Positions 62,123 to 64,000 of a stretch of 64,000 bases of DNA are shown here, piece after piece. The DNA comes from JANSWP01 sp041941305. GTDB taxonomy: Bacteria; Bacteroidota; Bacteroidia; Chitinophagales; Saprospiraceae. The position numbers were made by a program, and so were the translations under genes. The stretch lies in contig JBGTQJ010000042.1 in assembly GCA_041941305.1 (NCBI GenBank), forward strand, positions 1 through 64,000, read 5' to 3'. The notes below the pieces were generated by a model. That model had not been told where the DNA came from and did not search any database. It saw only the letters and a program-made list of their open reading frames with translations. The first letter of the stretch is position 1; each line of letters begins with the position of its first letter.

Positions 62123-63343
62123 ATGCTATTTAACAGTGTGGACGGCGTGCAAACAGAAGACCTTCCCACCTACCTCAACACCCACTGGGCTCGGACACGA
62201 AAGGAACTTTTGGAAGGCAGGTACCATCCACAACCTGTACGGGGAGTGGCAATACCCAAGCCCAATGGTGGAAGCAGGCTGCTGGGGATTCCTACTGTGA
62301 TGGACAGGCTGATACAACAAGCTATCCATCAAACCCTAAGTCCGATATGGGAAGCGGAATTCTCTGCTTACAGCTATGGCTTTCGCCCCCATCGGAGTGC
62401 GCATCAGGCACTAGCACAAGCCACCGAGTACATCAATGCAGGCAAACAGTGGGTCATTGATTTGGATTTGAAAAGTTTTTTCGACCGAGTCAATCACGAC
62501 AAACTGATGAGCCTGCTACGCCGTAAAATTACCGACAAGATGCTACTCCGGCTCATCCGTCGCTATTTACAAAGTGGCATGATGCAGGAAGGCATAGTGA
62601 CCAAAAGAAATGAAGGCACCCCGCAAGGTGGTCCCCTCAGTCCCTTGTTATCCAATATCCTACTCCACGAGTTGGATAAAGAACTGGAAAAGCGAGGACA
62701 TGCTTTTGTGCGCTATGCTGATGATTGTAGCATTTTCTTAAGTTCTAAAAGAGCAGCACAAAGAGTACTGGCAAGCATCAAACGTTTTCTTCAAAACAAA
62801 CTCCATCTGGAAGTACATGAGGAGAAAACGAACATTTGTCGTCCAGTCCAATTTGAGTTGTTAGGACATGGCTTTGTGCCAACATATAAGAAGGGCGAGC
62901 GCGGCAAATACCGCCTGCGTATCGCTCCCAAAAGTTGGAAAAGGCTAAAACAGAAAATCAAAATCATCACCCGCAAAACCACACCCATTTCTTTTGAAGA
63001 ACGTATCCAGAGGCTCAATCGCCTGATGACTGGATGGGTCAATTACTTCAAAAATGCCACGGGCTACCAAAAGCTGAAAGATATGGATGCGTGGGTGCGC
63101 TGTCGCCTGCGCTATTGCATCTGGAAGCAATGGAAAAGACCAAGGCGGAGGTATCGAGCCTTCCTGCAATTAGGCGTCGAGCCAAGCTGGGCTCGTAGAT
63201 TTGCTTATTCTCGTAAAGGGGGTTGGCATCTAGCTTGTAGCCCAGTTATGGGCACCACAGTCACCGAAGCAAGACTTCGACAAAAGGGATATATTCCATT
63301 TTTGGAATACTATCTCAAGACTAAGTATGCTTCTGAAAATTGA
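62123..63343 (+). CDS. ltrA: Group II intron reverse transcriptase/maturase, N-terminally truncated
   Basis: The frame is open from 62069, but the homologous part starts at about 62123 (from VDGVQTEDLPTYL). RT motifs: RGVAIPKPNGGSRLLGIPTVMDRLIQQAI, YGFRPHRSAHQAL, VIDLDLKSFFDRVNHDKL, GTPQGGPLSPLLSN, FVRYADDCSIFL (catalytic Y-A-D-D) and the thumb/maturase region with LNRLMTGWVNYFKN (the group II intron domain X). No H-N-H endonuclease domain follows. About 25-30 residues before VDG are lost compared with full-length relatives. It may still be active as an RT in trans, but the intron around it is unlikely to be complete. Confidence 0.85.
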   Translation: MLFNSVDGVQTEDLPTYLNTHWARTRKELLEGRYHPQPVRGVAIPKPNGGSRLLGIPTVMDRLIQQAIHQTLSPIWEAEFSAYSYGFRPHRSAHQALAQATEYINAGKQWVIDLDLKSFFDRVNHDKLMSLLRRKITDKMLLRLIRRYLQSGMMQEGIVTKRNEGTPQGGPLSPLLSNILLHELDKELEKRGHAFVRYADDCSIFLSSKRAAQRVLASIKRFLQNKLHLEVHEEKTNICRPVQFELLGHGFVPTYKKGERGKYRLRIAPKSWKRLKQKIKIITRKTTPISFEERIQRLNRLMTGWVNYFKNATGYQKLKDMDAWVRCRLRYCIWKQWKRPRRRYRAFLQLGVEPSWARRFAYSRKGGWHLACSPVMGTTVTEARLRQKGYIPFLEYYLKTKYASEN

Positions 63344-63353
63344 GTTGTTCTGT

Positions 63354-63390
63354 GAACCGCCCAGTACGTGAACCGTACGCTGGGTGGTGT
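63354..63390 (+). ncRNA. Group II intron domain V
   Basis: ACCGCCCAG pairs with CTGGGTGGT, and TACG with CGTA around a short GAAC-type loop: a 34-base hairpin with the expected two-part shape, 11 bases after the RT stop. The domain VI hairpin (AGTCCGAT...ATCGGACT, 63392-63411) follows. Confidence 0.7.
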
Positions 63391-63409
63391 GAGTCCGATT
63401 GCTATCGGA

Positions 63410-63480
63410 CTGAAGTAAAGACCAACTCCTTTGCCAAATGGTAGGTCTAAAAGTTAGTCTTTACTTCTTGCCACTCGATT
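63410..63480. repeat. 3'-type palindrome of the array, copy 3
   Basis: TGAAGTAAAGACC, CCTTTGCC, GTAGGTCTAAA and CTTGCCACTCGATT as in copy 2, with a single-base difference. It starts directly at the intron 3' end and ends 20 bp from the stop of the next minus-strand gene. Confidence 0.75.
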
Positions 63481-63499
63481 AGTATCCGTTTTTTTTAAT

Positions 63500-64000
63500 T
63501 TATTCGTTTAATTCAGCTTCAACCAACTTTAAAAGTAAATTGATATTTGATTCTAATTCAGGGTAAAAAACTTCATCAAGCACATATCCAAGTATTAAAT
63601 AATGTATTAGTAAATTTTCGAAAGTCTGAGATCTTAAAAGTGGTTTATTGCTCCTATGCTCTTTTTTAGAAATATCAACTTTAGCCCAACTTGAAATTCC
63701 AGATTCATCCATTAAAGTTCTAAGATCTCCAAATTCTATCACATAATTTATAATCGATTGCCTTATAGATTCAAGTTCTTTTTCTTGCTTCTTTACATTT
63801 ACCATTTTTCCTTCCCATGATGCGATTTGATTTTTGATGCTATCATTTGAAAGATCATTAATTCCACCTGAGTTTAATAATTCAACAAAGACTCCGTTTT
63901 GGTAATTCAATATTATCTCTTGTGACCCAGCTTGGTTGATAAGAATAGAAAGGTTCTCCTCATTTATAGTGTCAGATTCGGAATCAATTAATTTGATAAT
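63500..64000 (-). CDS. DUF6090-like membrane protein, partial (runs off the window edge)
   Basis: The frame stays open to 64000, so the start is outside the window; only the C-terminal 166 residues are seen. The visible part is helical and polar: LSILINQAGSQEIILNYQNGVFVELLNSGGINDLSNDSIKNQIASWEGKM and the Leu-rich end. This resembles the C-terminal domain of Bacteroidota DUF6090 proteins, which have a transmembrane helix near the start; that end cannot be checked here. Function unknown. Its stop is 20 bp from a 3'-type palindrome, as for the AlkD and PIN genes. Confidence 0.65.
   Translation of the reverse strand: MIKLIDSESDTINEENLSILINQAGSQEIILNYQNGVFVELLNSGGINDLSNDSIKNQIASWEGKMVNVKKQEKELESIRQSIINYVIEFGDLRTLMDESGISSWAKVDISKKEHRSNKPLLRSQTFENLLIHYLILGYVLDEVFYPELESNINLLLKLVEAELNE

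Larger units (their letters stand above)
62104..63410 (+). mobile_element. Internally deleted group II intron
   Basis: The left boundary is a GTGYG-type start (GTGTGTGCCTC, 62104) directly behind a hairpin; the right boundary is a domain V/VI pair ending in AC at 63410. Most of domains I-IV, and the start of the reverse transcriptase, are missing (the intron is about 1.3 kb rather than the usual 2 kb or more). It stands on the opposite strand from the flanking genes, as is known for introns that enter integron attC sites. Confidence 0.6.

Overview
The window looks like chromosomal DNA of a free-living, AT-rich member of the Bacteroidota, most likely a Saprospiria/Saprospiraceae-type bacterium (inference). 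The evidence is: secreted proteins ending in type IX secretion (T9SS) sorting domains of both the short 'type A' and the gliding/CHU 'type B' kinds; promoters of the Bacteroidota form TTTG-N19-TAnnTTTG (for example 661-691 and, on the minus strand, 26326-26356); many lipoproteins and outer-membrane beta-barrel-like proteins; LytTR two-component pairs with sensor propellers; and an NtrC-type regulator. No rRNA, tRNA or CRISPR array was seen.

Layout. 1-8.1 kb: TonB-domain protein, WG-repeat protein, PARG-like hydrolase, thioredoxin-fold lipoprotein, AlkB-like dioxygenase, small membrane protein and dnaK. 8.2-15.6 kb: an orphan thiopeptide/lantibiotic dehydratase-type protein, a small membrane protein, an NtrC-like regulator, then housekeeping genes (YceD/DUF177-rpmF, ridA, trpS, FAH-family hydrolase). 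15.9-24 kb: secreted hydrolase, secreted protein, PD40 lipoprotein, acetyltransferase and two tandem paralogous BNR-repeat T9SS proteins. 24-26.3 kb: a TetR-regulated operon (DinB, TetR, alpha/beta hydrolase). 26.5-39.3 kb: FG-GAP/ASPIC T9SS protein, beta-CASP metallo-hydrolase, Tat-exported oxidoreductase, peroxiredoxin-like lipoprotein, M24 peptidase, beta-lactamase-fold hydrolase, D-aminoacylase and threonylcarbamoyl-AMP synthase. 39.6-46.4 kb: two paralogous PKD-domain T9SS proteins, a truncated serine hydrolase and a pair of related small lipoproteins. 46.5-53.6 kb: ABC ATPase, glyoxalase-fold protein, a MORN-repeat/caspase-fold fusion, DUF4920 lipoprotein, TPR-adenylate cyclase and HD phosphohydrolase. 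53.9-58.5 kb: a stub of a tyrosine integrase and a LytTR/sensor-kinase operon.

58.7-64 kb is clearly accessory and is the most unusual part. Minus-strand genes (ankyrin-like fragment, AlkD-like plus YCII proteins, antitoxin plus PIN toxin, a DUF6090-like membrane protein cut by the window edge) form four units. The three spaces between units are built alike: each starts with one palindromic site (certain at 60425 and 62022, doubtful at 58985) and ends with another (59280, 61213, 63410) whose stem bases change together while the loop and flanks stay the same. Group II intron pieces lie between the two sites on the opposite strand, together with an IS91-type transposase fragment. This resembles an integron-like cassette array invaded by hairpin-targeting group II introns, but no integron integrase is in view.

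The intergenic DNA also carries a family of short non-coding elements bounded by inverted ends resembling AGAGYATGTTTAAAWTT (9488, 10077, 12154, 30473, 49864, solo end at 13040), plus very long, nearly perfect hairpins at convergent gene ends.
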